From: Desulfogranum marinum
GTDB taxonomy: Bacteria > Desulfobacterota > Desulfobulbia > Desulfobulbales > Desulfobulbaceae
Assembly (NCBI RefSeq): GCF_016918565.1
Contig: NZ_JAFFQD010000001.1
Location: forward strand, 349,604-413,603
Direction: 5' to 3'
DNA: 64,000 nt
The notes beneath the pieces were generated by a model. That model saw only the letters and a program-made list of their open reading frames with translations. It was not told the origin of the DNA and searched no databases. The position numbers and the translations under genes are program-made. This document shows positions 57,316 through 64,000 of the stretch, one piece after another. Positions within the stretch are counted from its first letter, which is position 1; each line of letters opens with the position of its first letter.

Positions 57316-57489
57316 GCTACCCCTCCTCTTTAAAATTTTGTCAAAGCAAAGATTCAGCGAATAACAAATAAAACCTTGCCTTGACCTGGACCAATACCAA
57401 CAACCATTCTCCCCTTCCTCACACATACCACAAGTGCCTTGTTTACCCCAAACTGCAGCACCAATGTTCCTTTCGGAAAAGAGGAATAG

Positions 57490-57523
57490 GCTAGTACTAG
57501 CTATTTTCTCTTGGCCCTGTCAA
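57490..57523 (-). promoter_or_regulatory. phnD promoter with 12 bp palindromic operator candidate
   Basis: On the minus strand TTGACA (57523-57518) is followed after 17-18 bp by a weak -10 (TAGTAC or CTAGTA) that lies inside the perfect palindrome GCTAGTACTAGC (57490-57501). A repressor dimer there would block the promoter. The transcript would carry a leader of ~170 bases before phnD. Confidence 0.45.
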
Positions 57524-57560
57524 CCCAAATTCCCTGCACTGCCATGGAAAGAAAATACTG

Positions 57561-58889
57561 TCAACTCACCCACTCATCTACCAAGGCATCCAATTGATCA
57601 GGAATAATCCCCAGGATCGCCGCCAAATCAAGAATGGTAAAACGCTGACGCATCTGGTTGGCATGGGTGACAATGTCTACAAACTTTTTTCTTGGCAGTG
57701 CGATTCCATCATAACGGATATCCTCAAACCGATGCGCCGCACCAGCCTCCAGCAAACATTTTTTGAGTTGAATGGGCGGAACCAGGCCCGGCTGAATGGT
57801 CTTTTTAAAAAGCTGCCAGTTTGCCGGTTGCTGCAGATAATCAACCGCCTGTTTTATCCGCACCAACTTCTGTTGGTACTCTTTCTCTACGATAGGGAAA
57901 AGACTACCCCAAAATGCCTGGTTAACCTGCTGCGGCACCTTATAAAAAACAGGCTTTTCAAGCTGCATCACCTTTTCATATATGGCAGCACTCAAGATGG
58001 AGCCGACACCTACCTGTCTGCCATGCAAATCATGCTTTTTGTTATCGCGGATAGCCAGCATATCCAGGGTATGGGAAATAAGATGTTCACCCCCGGAAGC
58101 CGGCGAAGAGGTTCCGGTCATGGTCATGGCAATACTGGAGTAAAACAGCGCTTCAAAAAGTGCCTGCAGGGCAACCGGATCTTTCTTACGAATCTGCTTT
58201 GGATTTTCCAGGTAGATTGGTTCCAAATCTTTGAGCAGGTCAACGGCAAACTGGCAGTAATAGTCGCCAAAAAGCAATTGATTGAGCTTCCAGTCGGCAG
58301 AACTCACCGATTTGGCCAGCACATCTCCAAGGCCCGAAGCAGTCAATTCCTGCGGCGCATTATTGATGATCTCCGGGTTAGCAACAACTGCCCGGCACGC
58401 CTCAGCATGAAACAACACCTTGAGGCCGTCAACAGTTGCCGCAACATTGGCGGACGCATACCCGTTCATGGAGGCGGCAGTAGGTACGCTTACGTAGGGC
58501 TTCCTTTGTAAATATGCCACCCATTTGACCAGATCATTAATAACGCCGCTGCCCACGGCTATATACAGATCTGCTAAAGGAGCATTTTGCATGAGGTAGT
58601 CTTTGGTCTGCTCATCGGCAGTCGGCTCCTCACCATCCTTGTCCGGAACAATAAAACAGAAGACCTGCAGCCCGGATGCCTCAAGTTCCCCGGCTGCTTT
58701 TTCCCCAGCTTTTTCCCAGGTGCGTTGATCAGCAACAAGCAAACACTTTTGCCCGTCGGTTATGTCTGTCACTATTTGCGGTAGCGCTGTAAAAGCATCT
58801 CGGCCATATATCAATTTTTCGGTCGGGATTTGGTGACGCCTGCCGCAGGCGCAATCAAAGGTTGTCCCCAATAAGGTCGTTAAGTCCAT
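57561..58889 (-). CDS. Glycerol-1-phosphate dehydrogenase family (AraM/EgsA-like) protein
   Basis: A 442-residue iron- or zinc-dependent dehydrogenase of the sn-glycerol-1-phosphate group. The NAD(P) site VGSGVINDLVKW replaces the VGSGTINDIVKY pattern of AraM. SVPTAASMNGYAS and the metal histidines in GGEHLISHTLDM and HGRQVGVGS are in place. It begins at ATG 58889 with GGAAAG upstream; 58901 is possible. It precedes the phn transporter genes in the same direction, separated by the phnD promoter. It may make G1P for unusual lipids, or act on a phosphonate-derived alcohol or aldehyde. Confidence 0.82.
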   Translation of the reverse strand: MDLTTLLGTTFDCACGRRHQIPTEKLIYGRDAFTALPQIVTDITDGQKCLLVADQRTWEKAGEKAAGELEASGLQVFCFIVPDKDGEEPTADEQTKDYLMQNAPLADLYIAVGSGVINDLVKWVAYLQRKPYVSVPTAASMNGYASANVAATVDGLKVLFHAEACRAVVANPEIINNAPQELTASGLGDVLAKSVSSADWKLNQLLFGDYYCQFAVDLLKDLEPIYLENPKQIRKKDPVALQALFEALFYSSIAMTMTGTSSPASGGEHLISHTLDMLAIRDNKKHDLHGRQVGVGSILSAAIYEKVMQLEKPVFYKVPQQVNQAFWGSLFPIVEKEYQQKLVRIKQAVDYLQQPANWQLFKKTIQPGLVPPIQLKKCLLEAGAAHRFEDIRYDGIALPRKKFVDIVTHANQMRQRFTILDLAAILGIIPDQLDALVDEWVS

Positions 58890-58901
58890 GATACTTTCCA
58901 T

Positions 58902-59303
58902 ACAAGTGGGCCATCTTGCATAATTGCCTTTTCGTTATGCTTAAAAATTACCATCGGTGGTAAGCCGTAACCTGCCTGGTTGAGGAAAAAGGGTTCACTC
59001 CGACAGACTCCTAGACTCCGACATTAAGGGTATACCTGTGATAATTTCTTAAGCACGTCTCAACGTTAAACGAAAATTCTGGTTAGTTAAGATACCCCGT
59101 AGTGATAAAATTATGATAAGAGGAAACCAACAATCGTCCTTTTTTTCTACAGGACAGTCAACCTCTGCCAACAAGGCCTCCATTAGCACAAACGCCCTCT
59201 GCCAAAGTAGATATCCTTTACAAAAAAAATAGACTGCGTCCAAATTCCAGCTTTGTGCTATACTGTTTTAAAATTAATAAACTTATTACTGCATGGAGAT
59301 CTT
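58902..59303. other. Intergenic region with ACTCC repeats
   Basis: About 400 bp, AT-rich. Around 58998-59022 a CACTCCGACAGACTCC / TAGACTCCGACA pair echoes the GACTCCG words in the dispersed repeats and the ftsZ spacer. A 64-codon minus-strand ORF (59049-59243) has no coding character that I trust. Confidence 0.45.
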
Positions 59304-59585
59304 ATGCTGTTCCGCGCCAAAAGCTTTGCTTAATTCTCCGCGCTCCTCGCTCTTTCTGCCTGTAGCAGTGAACGTTCGCGATTTGAAGAACAATGCACTT
59401 CTCCAAATGATGAAATGGTAACCAATCAAGGTAAAAATTGTAACCTCAACCGTTTTCAAAAAACCGACGTTATCCCCTTTCAATACATTTTTGAAAATGA
59501 TGGTGATCTCGACATTATGGTCGCCGGCAAAGAGTACGAAATAGAGAGTCTCTATGATAGAGACAAAAAGAAAAAAACCACCTAA
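59304..59585 (+). pseudogene. Small lipoprotein gene broken by TAA in the signal peptide
   Basis: An ATG with a good ribosome site (GGAG, 6 bases before) starts MLFRAKSFA, then TAA at codon 10 (59331), then in the same frame FSALLALSACSSE, a lipoprotein signal with a LSAC lipobox, then a charged ~70-residue domain ending at TAA 59583. No alternative start would restore the signal. The frame after the stop continues as coding-like sequence (KNDKIKGTLKK), and a neighbouring frame is open to about 59705, so the original gene may have been longer. It is either decayed or carries sequencing errors. Confidence 0.6.
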
Positions 59586-59829
59586 AAAAACGACAAAATA
59601 AAGGGTACTTTGAAAAAATAAATTTTCTTATCAAGGTCAAAGAGCAGGATGCATTTTTCCGCAGGCATATATTTGATATAAGCGTCTCTGCTTACCTCCG
59701 AGGATAAAAATTTGAGCGTGACAGCAAAATTGGAAGAAAAAGCATTTTTTCAAGGTGCTCGAAAAGCTAAAAAATCACCCCGACAGACGGAGAAATATTT
59801 TCACCTAACTCTTTCAAAGGATCATAAAC

Positions 59830-60009
59830 ATGGAATTACATGAAAATCAAGCAGCGCTTGTCCTCACTATTGATGAGGCTGGAGAAGTCTCCGTTGATGT
59901 CGCAGCACAAGACAGCACATCTTTACCTGCCGAGGTGTGTAAGGTGATTGCAATGAAACTGATCAATGATGAAAATTTTCAAGAAGAAATAATGGGGTCA
60001 ATCGGCTAG
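59830..60009 (+). CDS. Small hypothetical protein (59 residues)
   Basis: ATG at 59830 with AGGA 8 bases upstream, stop TAG at 60007. The product is acidic: LVLTIDEAGEVSVDVAA, then a helix AEVCKVIAMKLINDENFQEEIM. No cysteine cluster, signal peptide or known family. The alternation of a beta-strand pair and a helix looks like a genuine small protein. It sits among broken small genes. Confidence 0.6.
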   Translation: MELHENQAALVLTIDEAGEVSVDVAAQDSTSLPAEVCKVIAMKLINDENFQEEIMGSIG

Positions 60010-60194
60010 TGCGTTGGCGCAGCCGGACGCAGGATACAAGCTATCTGCAAACGCGATAAGCAGCAGAGGTCGGAAGTCTCGGTTCTGTAGTCCTCTATGC
60101 AGGATGGAAAGTAGCCTATCCGCGGGGTGAGATTAAAGGAAGTAACACAGGGTTTGTATATGGCCGGGTACTGTTGAATGGTAATAAAAAATAG
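60009..60194 (+). pseudogene. Possible interrupted small gene
   Basis: A GTG overlapping the previous stop begins MRWRSRTQDTSYLQTR, then TAA (60057), then in frame AAEVGSLGSVVLYAGWKVAYPRG and on to TAG at 60192. The downstream half has a coding-like composition. It may be a decayed relative of a small protein or chance reading, and I cannot assign a family. Confidence 0.25.
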
Positions 60195-60339
60195 CACTCG
60201 TCCAGACCAAACATCCTTTGCTGCATCCCGGCAACAGTTAGGCGAAATGACGGCTTCGCAATAACGGTGAAGGTATAGATATACATTACGCTGTTAACCA
60301 ACATGCACAAAAAGTAATCTAATGGTTGTTTACCTCCAT

Positions 60340-60366
60340 CAAGCCGTTAAGCCGTTAAGCCGTTAA
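60340..60366 (+). repeat. 8 bp tandem repeat AAGCCGTT x3
   Basis: Three consecutive copies of AAGCCGTT followed by AAGCTA. The unit length is not a multiple of three, so copy-number change would shift any frame through it. No established ORF crosses it. Confidence 0.6.
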
Positions 60367-60394
60367 GCTACCCCTAAAAAAAAACAGGATAATA

Positions 60395-60597
60395 GTGACC
60401 GACAAACAGACACCAACAAAACGGTTATTAAGCAAAAAATAAAGCCATGGCATATTGCCGCACTCGTTATCATTACTGTTTGCTACCTTATTTTGCAATG
60501 TACCCTCACCGACAAGTCAACCATATCCAAACCAACCCCAAACGCAGAAAAACATAGCACCATTTCTGTAGATACAAACAAAAACGGGCCGCAGTAA
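60395..60597 (+). pseudogene. Frameshifted small membrane protein
   Basis: GTG 60395 with AGGA 6 bases upstream reads MTDKQTPTKRLLSKK and meets TAA after an A6 run. In the -1 frame the sequence continues as IKPWHIAALVIITVCYLILQ, a membrane helix, and ends at TAA 60595, 10 bases before the nuclease-fold gene. One extra A, transcriptional slippage or -1 frameshifting at the A-run would give one 66-residue bitopic protein. It is either decayed, misread in the homopolymer, or regulated by slippage. Confidence 0.45.
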
Positions 60598-60607
60598 TAT
60601 CAACAAA

Positions 60608-61048
60608 ATGATTATAAAAAAACACCTGATACTTGCAGCATTGTGTATTCTTATCCCAGCCCATGCTTTATGCTGGAGTGGCAAGGCAATAACCGGGCCC
60701 AATAATGATACGATAACCGTTGAACGTGACAGCGAACAAATTACAATACGTCTCTACGGCATAAAGACTCCGGAATTAAGCCAGGCCTATGCAAACCAGA
60801 CAAACGAAACCATCGCTTCTCTGGTTATAGGAAGACAAATTGCTGTTAACGAGGTAACCATTGATGAACATGGCCAACCTGCTGCTTTGGTGTATATCAG
60901 TGGTCAAATTTTGAACAAGCACCTTATACAAGAAGGCTACGCCTTGGTGGACACGAAGAACTGCAAAGAGAACTTCTGCAACACCTGGATATCGATAGAA
61001 GCATTTTCAAGACTCCAAGGACGTGGGATGTGGGCTGACAAGGATTGA
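60608..61048 (+). CDS. Secreted staphylococcal-nuclease-fold protein
   Basis: A 146-residue protein with a signal peptide (HLILAALCILIPAHA) and an SNase OB fold. Active-site positions are mixed: R48 and E56 are kept in IRLYGIKTPE, but the aspartate of the usual GIDTPE is K53 and the arginine of the usual YGR is Q90 (DEHGQ). C119 and C124 could form a disulfide. It probably has reduced or no nuclease activity and may bind nucleic acid in the periplasm. It follows a frameshifted small membrane gene by 10 bases. Confidence 0.82.
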   Translation: MIIKKHLILAALCILIPAHALCWSGKAITGPNNDTITVERDSEQITIRLYGIKTPELSQAYANQTNETIASLVIGRQIAVNEVTIDEHGQPAALVYISGQILNKHLIQEGYALVDTKNCKENFCNTWISIEAFSRLQGRGMWADKD

Positions 61049-61331
61049 TTAAATCTTCAGTTACAGATTTGAGTTATGATAAATCAAGGAGTTATACTTC
61101 CTGTGAGCAGTTACAGTCAAGAATGCACACAATAAAATAGTCAACTTGCAGAGTTTCCCCTCGGTTCCTCCGATTTTCGTTCACCGGTATCGCTGACTCC
61201 ACGTAGTCAAGGGTTGCATTTTTAACAATAAGCCCCTTTTACCTAACATTTCAGACACCTCCCTCTTTATAGACATGTAGACACCTACGTTTTCTTCTTG
61301 CATTTCCGGTTTTTTTGAGGCCATATATTAT

Positions 61332-62477
61332 ATGGAAACAAAATCTTCTCACCATAACTCTGCCGCTACACTCAATACACATTCACGACATCGTACCGGC
61401 AATCGGCTCCATCCAGGCCTGGGAAGCTTCAACACCGAGGCTTCTCAATCCACTGCGCCGACTTGGGATCTCAACCAGATTATAGATAGAATTGACGTTG
61501 GCATTGTCGTCCTTGATGTACTCGAATCCGTAATCGAATATCAAAATCCCCTCTACTTTGAACTTATTGGCGAAGTTGACACCTCAGGTGATTTTGAAAA
61601 AATCTATTCCCTTTTCTTTGACCAAAAGGAAGTTCTCGCAAAACGAGGGGTACCAGATACCATTTCAGGAATGGTTAAACACAATGACAAGGTACTTGGG
61701 TATTCCATCTACCATATAGCTGAAAGGTACTGTGCTATTTTCATCCGCGACATAACCGAAAGAATGCGCCTTGAGGCTATCGCTCAAGCGGCAAACAGCA
61801 TAGACAATCTTGGCTTTATTTTTTCCGGCATCCGCCATGAAGTGGGCAACCCGCTTAACTCGTTGAAAATGACATTGAGCGTCCTCAGACAAAACCTGAA
61901 CCGATTTTCTCAACAAACGGTTGAAGAGTACGTAGACCGAAGCCTGGCAGATATAGGCAGAGTAGAATACCTGTTGAAGTCACTAAAAAACTTCAGCATG
62001 TTTGAAGTTGTCAATGTCACTGATATAATTATTCAAGAGTATCTAAAAACCTTCCAATCACTTGCTGAAGTGGATTTGCGCAACAGGGGGATCCTGTTCA
62101 CTTTAGATATATCAGCAAGTTTACGAAAAGTACAAATTGATCCACGGGCAATGAACCAGGTTTTACTTAACATCATTTCCAATGCCGCTGATGCTCTTGA
62201 AAAAACCTCTGCTCCGGAAATTCATTTAACCGGCTCCATAAGGGACAATATCCTTTGGATTACCGTCAAAGACAACGGTTGCGGCATTTCTCCTGAACAA
62301 AAGAAACGTCTTTTCCAGCCATTTAACTCTAGTAAACCTTCCGGCAATGGTCTGGGACTGGTCATTACCCAAAAGTTGCTGGCTCGAATGGACAGCAGCA
62401 TTGACATAGAGAGTACAGTTGGGGAGGGAACCTGCGTGACCATAGGATTACCAGTAAGCCAAGAAGACAACTTATAA
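61332..62477 (+). CDS. Soluble PAS-like sensor histidine kinase
   Basis: A 381-residue kinase. After a low-complexity N-terminus it has a PAS-like sensor (about 47-143, ending FIRDITERMRLE), an H-box with H169 (GIRHEVGNPLNSLKM), N-box NIISNAADALE, and G boxes DNGCGI and GNGLGL. There is no membrane helix. The gene is 21 bases upstream of its presumed response regulator. Confidence 0.92.
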   Translation: METKSSHHNSAATLNTHSRHRTGNRLHPGLGSFNTEASQSTAPTWDLNQIIDRIDVGIVVLDVLESVIEYQNPLYFELIGEVDTSGDFEKIYSLFFDQKEVLAKRGVPDTISGMVKHNDKVLGYSIYHIAERYCAIFIRDITERMRLEAIAQAANSIDNLGFIFSGIRHEVGNPLNSLKMTLSVLRQNLNRFSQQTVEEYVDRSLADIGRVEYLLKSLKNFSMFEVVNVTDIIIQEYLKTFQSLAEVDLRNRGILFTLDISASLRKVQIDPRAMNQVLLNIISNAADALEKTSAPEIHLTGSIRDNILWITVKDNGCGISPEQKKRLFQPFNSSKPSGNGLGLVITQKLLARMDSSIDIESTVGEGTCVTIGLPVSQEDNL

Positions 62478-62498
62478 CTGAGAATATCGCTTAGTAGC

Positions 62499-63593
62499 AT
62501 GAAATACGTATTAATTGCCGACGACGAAAAATCATTCCTGCTTTCTCTGCAGGATGGATTCAAAATCCATGAGGACAAATTCACCATTTTAACGGCAGGC
62601 AATGGGCAGGAAGCTGTAGAAGTCTTGAAAAACAATCAGGTTGATCTCCTTGTAACAGACCTCGAAATGCCCCACATGAATGGGTTTGAATTATTGGCGT
62701 GGGCAAGTCGGGAATTGCCCCAGCTACCTGTTATCGTCATGACTGCTTTTGGTACTCCAGAGATCGAATCGCGGCTGGCTCAGTACGAAACCATTCACTA
62801 CCTAGAAAAGCCACTTGACTTAGACACATTAGAAAAAGCCATATTTGAGGGGCTTGGCAAAGATTCAAAAAGCTATATCCAGGGGATAACACCAGCGAGT
62901 TTTTTGCAGTTATTACAAATGGAAAAGAAAAGCTGTACCCTTAAGGTTACCTCTGCAAACAAAATGGGTTACCTCTACATGTTTGAAGGGAACCTCATTG
63001 ATGCTGAATATGACGAACTGCGCGGAGAAAATGCAGCCCACCAGATAATTTGTTGGGAAAAGACCAAAATCGAACTCGATAATATATGCAGGCGACAGGA
63101 GGGGAGAATTAATGCGACCATAGAATCCATACTGTTAAATGCGCACTGCATAAAAGATGAGGGCACACAAGGTGGACATGCCCTATCAAGTGATCCCGCT
63201 GGCCCTTCTTTTGCCTTAAAGCATGAAAAAACGAGTGTCACTGTTAACAAAGGTGCCTGGGAAGAGCTCTTTCAGCAAATCAAGGCACAACAAGCAGTAA
63301 CTGAATGTGCTATTTTTGACCGACATAGCGTTCTCAACTTCCACAATCCAGGAGAATGCAGTCTTCAAAACTTTGATCCGGCTATCTTCCTGCATCTCTC
63401 CTTTATCCTCGAAGAAATCCTCAAACAAGGCCCTTGCCGGCTGATGTGCTTCTCAACAACTGGTCGGATCCCATTTTTACTCTTTCTAATCAATGAATAC
63501 TGCTTGCTGGTCAAACTTCGAGAGGGTTCTCGTGCCCAAATAATCAGCCAGGAGCTCTCCCAAATCATAAAGAGCACAACACATACAGGGTAA
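62499..63593 (+). CDS. Response regulator with DUF4388 and Roadblock-like C-terminus
   Basis: A 364-residue protein. The receiver (1-118) has the phosphoacceptor D54 in LLVTDLEM, T83 (IVMTAFG) and K104 region EKPLD. Residues about 126-200 match the DUF4388/PATAN domain (PASFLQLLQMEKKSCTLKV, MYLFEGNLIDAEY by pattern), usually an output or adaptor. The last ~110 residues have the strand-helix pattern of a Roadblock/LC7 domain. Output is probably protein-protein control of a small GTPase or motility system rather than DNA binding. Confidence 0.85.
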   Translation: MKYVLIADDEKSFLLSLQDGFKIHEDKFTILTAGNGQEAVEVLKNNQVDLLVTDLEMPHMNGFELLAWASRELPQLPVIVMTAFGTPEIESRLAQYETIHYLEKPLDLDTLEKAIFEGLGKDSKSYIQGITPASFLQLLQMEKKSCTLKVTSANKMGYLYMFEGNLIDAEYDELRGENAAHQIICWEKTKIELDNICRRQEGRINATIESILLNAHCIKDEGTQGGHALSSDPAGPSFALKHEKTSVTVNKGAWEELFQQIKAQQAVTECAIFDRHSVLNFHNPGECSLQNFDPAIFLHLSFILEEILKQGPCRLMCFSTTGRIPFLLFLINEYCLLVKLREGSRAQIISQELSQIIKSTTHTG

Positions 63594-63631
63594 TTTGTTG
63601 CAGATTGCTACCCTAAAGGAGCTTGAAAACA

Positions 63632-64000
63632 ATGAAAGGAATTCTTGACGACCTTAAGGATCTATCAGGCGTCATCGGTGCAGGTGTTTACCATAGTCAA
63701 AACGGGATGTTGGCGACCAACCTCCCCGCCATTTTCACAGAACAAAAATTGACCGAGATAGGCAAACTCCTAACAAAACTACTCAGCGCCGGCCGCATGA
63801 GTTTTCCCGATCTTACGGATTTATCGTTGCAGTATGACGAATCTGCAATTCTTGCCCGTGAACTAAACGAAACGTCAATTATTTTCCTTCTTTGTGATCC
63901 GGATTTTAACCAAAATCTCATTACCATGTCGCTAAATCTGCTGCAGCAGGAATTAACAAGCAAGACCGTCGCACCGCCGCCCCCTTCTTCCCCTCAAGAA
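63632..64000 (+). CDS. Roadblock/LC7-like protein (3' end cut by window)
   Basis: ATG 63632 with AAGGAG 11 bases upstream. 123 codons are visible: LDDLKDLSGVIGAGVYHSQNG (typical Roadblock beginning), a central helix (EIGKLLTKLLSAGR) and a second strand pair (IIFLLCDPDFNQNLI), then a Pro/Ser-rich stretch where a further domain may follow. It sits 38 bases after the receiver-DUF4388 gene, forming a kinase-regulator-Roadblock operon. Confidence 0.75.
   Translation, partial: MKGILDDLKDLSGVIGAGVYHSQNGMLATNLPAIFTEQKLTEIGKLLTKLLSAGRMSFPDLTDLSLQYDESAILARELNETSIIFLLCDPDFNQNLITMSLNLLQQELTSKTVAPPPPSSPQE

Noticed and set aside
57518..57566. Two CTGTCAAC words near the phnD promoter as a Pho box
   Set aside because: They are about 41 bp apart, whereas a Pho box has 7 bp repeats with a 4 bp spacer. 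One of them overlaps the G1PDH-like stop.
59049..59243. 64-codon minus-strand ORF
   Set aside because: No ribosome site, no family resemblance, and it overlaps AT-rich spacer with repeat words.
59304..59585. Recoding of the internal stop in the lipoprotein as selenocysteine
   Set aside because: The codon is TAA, not TGA, and lies in a signal peptide, so selenocysteine or pyrrolysine insertion does not apply.
1..64000. tRNA genes, CRISPR arrays, insertion sequences or prophage
   Set aside because: I saw no T-loop plus acceptor pattern, no regular spacer array, and no transposase or integrase motif. The dispersed repeat is the only mobile-like sequence.

Overview
The window is one contiguous chromosomal stretch of moderate G+C content. 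It has no tRNA, rRNA, CRISPR array, transposase or integrase that I can recognise. Gene families and order point to a Desulfobacterota ('delta-proteobacterial') anaerobe, most likely a member of the Desulfobulbales. The clues are a GspN-containing type II secretion operon, DUF4388/Roadblock signalling proteins, a CFI-box C-terminus, and a selenocysteine-containing SelW/Rdx gene. This placement is inferred from gene content; there is no rRNA to confirm it.

Layout. 0-1.1 kb: the end of an aspartate/aromatic aminotransferase. 1.2-1.45 kb: one copy of a ~250 bp dispersed structured repeat whose inverted partner lies at 29.75-30.0 kb. 1.5-9 kb (minus strand): a multi-PAS sensor kinase with a receiver/Cys-domain regulator, then an operon of radical SAM protein, membrane sensor kinase and GT-B-like protein. 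9.3-25.6 kb (minus): a complete-looking division and cell wall (dcw) operon, mraZ-rsmH-ftsL-ftsI-murEF-mraY-murD-(small Cys protein)-murG-murC-murB-ftsQ-ftsA-ftsZ. It has three oddities: murE and murF are one gene, ftsW is absent with a 70-residue Cys-rich gene in its place, and the FtsI-like protein has lost its transpeptidase active-site motifs. 25.9-29.7 kb (minus): ruvB, ruvA, ruvC, yebC and rlmE. 30.1-34.3 kb (minus): recN, a PP-loop thiolase-like gene and a CCA-adding/poly(A) polymerase. 35-35.8 kb: a DtxR-family regulator and, on the opposite strand, a UGA-interrupted SelW-like selenoprotein gene that ordinary gene calling misses.

36-51 kb: the type II secretion system. gspF is on the plus strand. 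The other genes, G-H-I-J-K-L-M-N-C-D-E, form a minus-strand operon headed by a large delta-60-repeat/CFI-box surface protein gene. 51.3-53.8 kb: a molybdopterin-binding MoeA-like protein and a membrane-anchored alpha/beta hydrolase. 53.8-58.9 kb (minus): a PhnD-PhnC-PhnE-PhnE phosphonate/phosphate-type ABC transporter downstream of a glycerol-1-phosphate dehydrogenase family gene. 59.3-60.6 kb: small, partly broken genes, then a secreted nuclease-fold protein. 61.3-64 kb (plus): a signalling operon of histidine kinase, receiver-DUF4388 protein and a Roadblock-like protein cut by the window end.

How the parts work together. The dcw block couples peptidoglycan precursor synthesis (MurB-MurG, MraY) to the divisome (FtsL, FtsQ, FtsA, FtsZ) under a single MraZ-type promoter. 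The catalytic septal synthase pair FtsW-FtsI is not encoded intact here and must be supplied elsewhere. The secretion operon appears to be transcribed together with a candidate surface client. The points most worth a second look are the selenoprotein, the inactive FtsI with the ftsW replacement, the structured repeat, and the surface-protein/secretion operon.
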